Shown piece after piece: positions 63,475 through 64,000 of a stretch of DNA of 64,000 bases. The translations under genes and the position numbers were made by a program. How positions within the stretch are numbered: the stretch's first letter is position 1; every line of letters starts with the position of its first letter. The notes under the pieces are model-generated. The model was not told the DNA's origin, made no database searches, and saw only the letters and a list, made by a program, of their open reading frames with translations. This DNA is from Pradoshia eiseniae (GTDB taxonomy: Bacteria; Bacillota; Bacilli; Bacillales; Pradoshiaceae), in the NCBI RefSeq assembly GCF_002946355.1, contig NZ_PKOZ01000010.1:1-64000 (forward strand). Direction: 5' to 3'.

Positions 63475-64000
63475 TCAATCTCCCGTTTCAAATTCAAATA
63501 TCAAGTCAGGCATTTCCATTACACCGTCTGTACACTTTAGTTTAATTTTTTGGTCGCTTGCCTTATAAAAGCTGAAACTTTCACCGAAGTCTGTTTTGCC
63601 TGTACGTCTCTTATTTTGAGCTCCCCTGGATATCCAGGTAAGAATGGATTTCCGCACAAAAGGTTCAACAATTCCAAGGTCCTTCAGTACAATTTTTTGG
63701 TCAACGATTAAGGATGCAATCATTTGGCGTTCTTTTTTGCGATTATCCCTAACCTGTTCTTTTTTGATTTGTTTTTCTTCTGTAGATGCTTTTACATAGG
63801 ATTTAATTCTTTTGTTTCTTTGATATGCTTTGCTCTTGGGAGCGGTAACAAAAGTCGGTTGATTCTGTTCCCAAATCTCTTCATTTTGAGTATCGGTCAA
63901 TTTTTCAATCCCAAAGAGATGTTTCGTATGGTGAACACCAAAGCAGGCGGCCGCTAAATGATGGGCGTCATCTATGTGCTCACACTGATTGAACATAGTT
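63475..64000 (-). CDS. jetA: Wadjet type II JetA (DUF2397), C-terminal part only
   Basis: About 175 residues of the 3' end; the reading frame is open to the window edge, and the 5' part lies outside. DDAHHLAAACFGVHHTKHLFG is the DUF2397 C-terminal block found in MukF-like JetA of type II systems. The following basic, charged helix (RNKRIKSYVKASTEEKQIKKEQ) and SILTWISRGAQNKRRTGKTDF agree. Its stop is 4 bp before jetB, so the order jetA-B-C-D is complete apart from the missing 5' end. Confidence 0.82.
   Translation of the reverse strand, partial: TMFNQCEHIDDAHHLAAACFGVHHTKHLFGIEKLTDTQNEEIWEQNQPTFVTAPKSKAYQRNKRIKSYVKASTEEKQIKKEQVRDNRKKERQMIASLIVDQKIVLKDLGIVEPFVRKSILTWISRGAQNKRRTGKTDFGESFSFYKASDQKIKLKCTDGVMEMPDLIFEFETGD

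Overview
The window is from a low-GC Gram-positive chromosome, most likely a Bacillaceae species. The evidence is AT-rich codon use, AAGGAGG-type ribosome binding sites, a WapA-type wall protein, SpoIIP-type and PbuG-type proteins, and a guanine riboswitch. No species can be named from the sequence alone.

Left part (1-28.3 kb): two tRNA genes (Gly-GCC, Leu-UAG) and a tRNA fragment precede a run of integrated elements. Three copies of a 17-bp site (2730, 15207, 28329) read on the minus strand like the last codons of groEL. Each sits just after the 3' end of a tyrosine-recombinase gene. The first recombinase (about 2490-2636) is only a 3' stub. The second (13913-15124) has lost both catalytic arginines. 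The third (27063-28223) looks intact. Element A (about 2.75-15.2 kb) carries an EVE-like membrane protein, a small membrane/coiled-coil protein and a type I restriction-modification operon. That operon has an additional methylase-like/specificity fusion subunit and is driven from a promoter lying inside a 41-bp palindrome. Element B (about 15.2-28.3 kb) carries a lipoprotein, a VirB6-like membrane protein, a zinc-hook ATPase with a HEPN-like tail, an iteron-rich inverted-repeat region that looks like a replication origin, a SpoIIP-like amidase, a ribbon-helix-helix-like protein, a DUF927 helicase, an excisionase-like protein and a repressor-integrase pair. It has no visible relaxase, coupling protein or VirB4.

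Middle part (28.4-43 kb): a decayed gene cluster, McrBC, a DUF3267 membrane protease, an Era-type GTPase with a DUF697-like tail, NADP-glutamate dehydrogenase, a lipoprotein, a small anchored protein, an EamA transporter and a riboswitch-controlled purine permease. The cargo genes are separated by decayed copies of the 3' end of the DUF3267 gene with its terminator. Fragments of mcrC, a VOC gene and the EamA gene are also scattered here.

Right part (43-64 kb): a 2.3-kb-residue WapA/Rhs toxin with two paralogous candidate immunity genes, an intact VOC / membrane protein / phosphotransferase cluster (decayed copies lie at 29 kb and 55.4-56.5 kb), a Bcr/CflA MFS exporter, and a type II Wadjet operon (jetA partial, jetB, jetC, jetD) running off the right edge.

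Overall this is a layered defence and conflict island. It holds type I RM, McrBC, Wadjet, polymorphic toxin/immunity, and two unclassified candidate defence units: the EVE-membrane pair and the zinc-hook ATPase. All coordinates and motifs were read by eye; family names rest on remembered motifs, not on searches.
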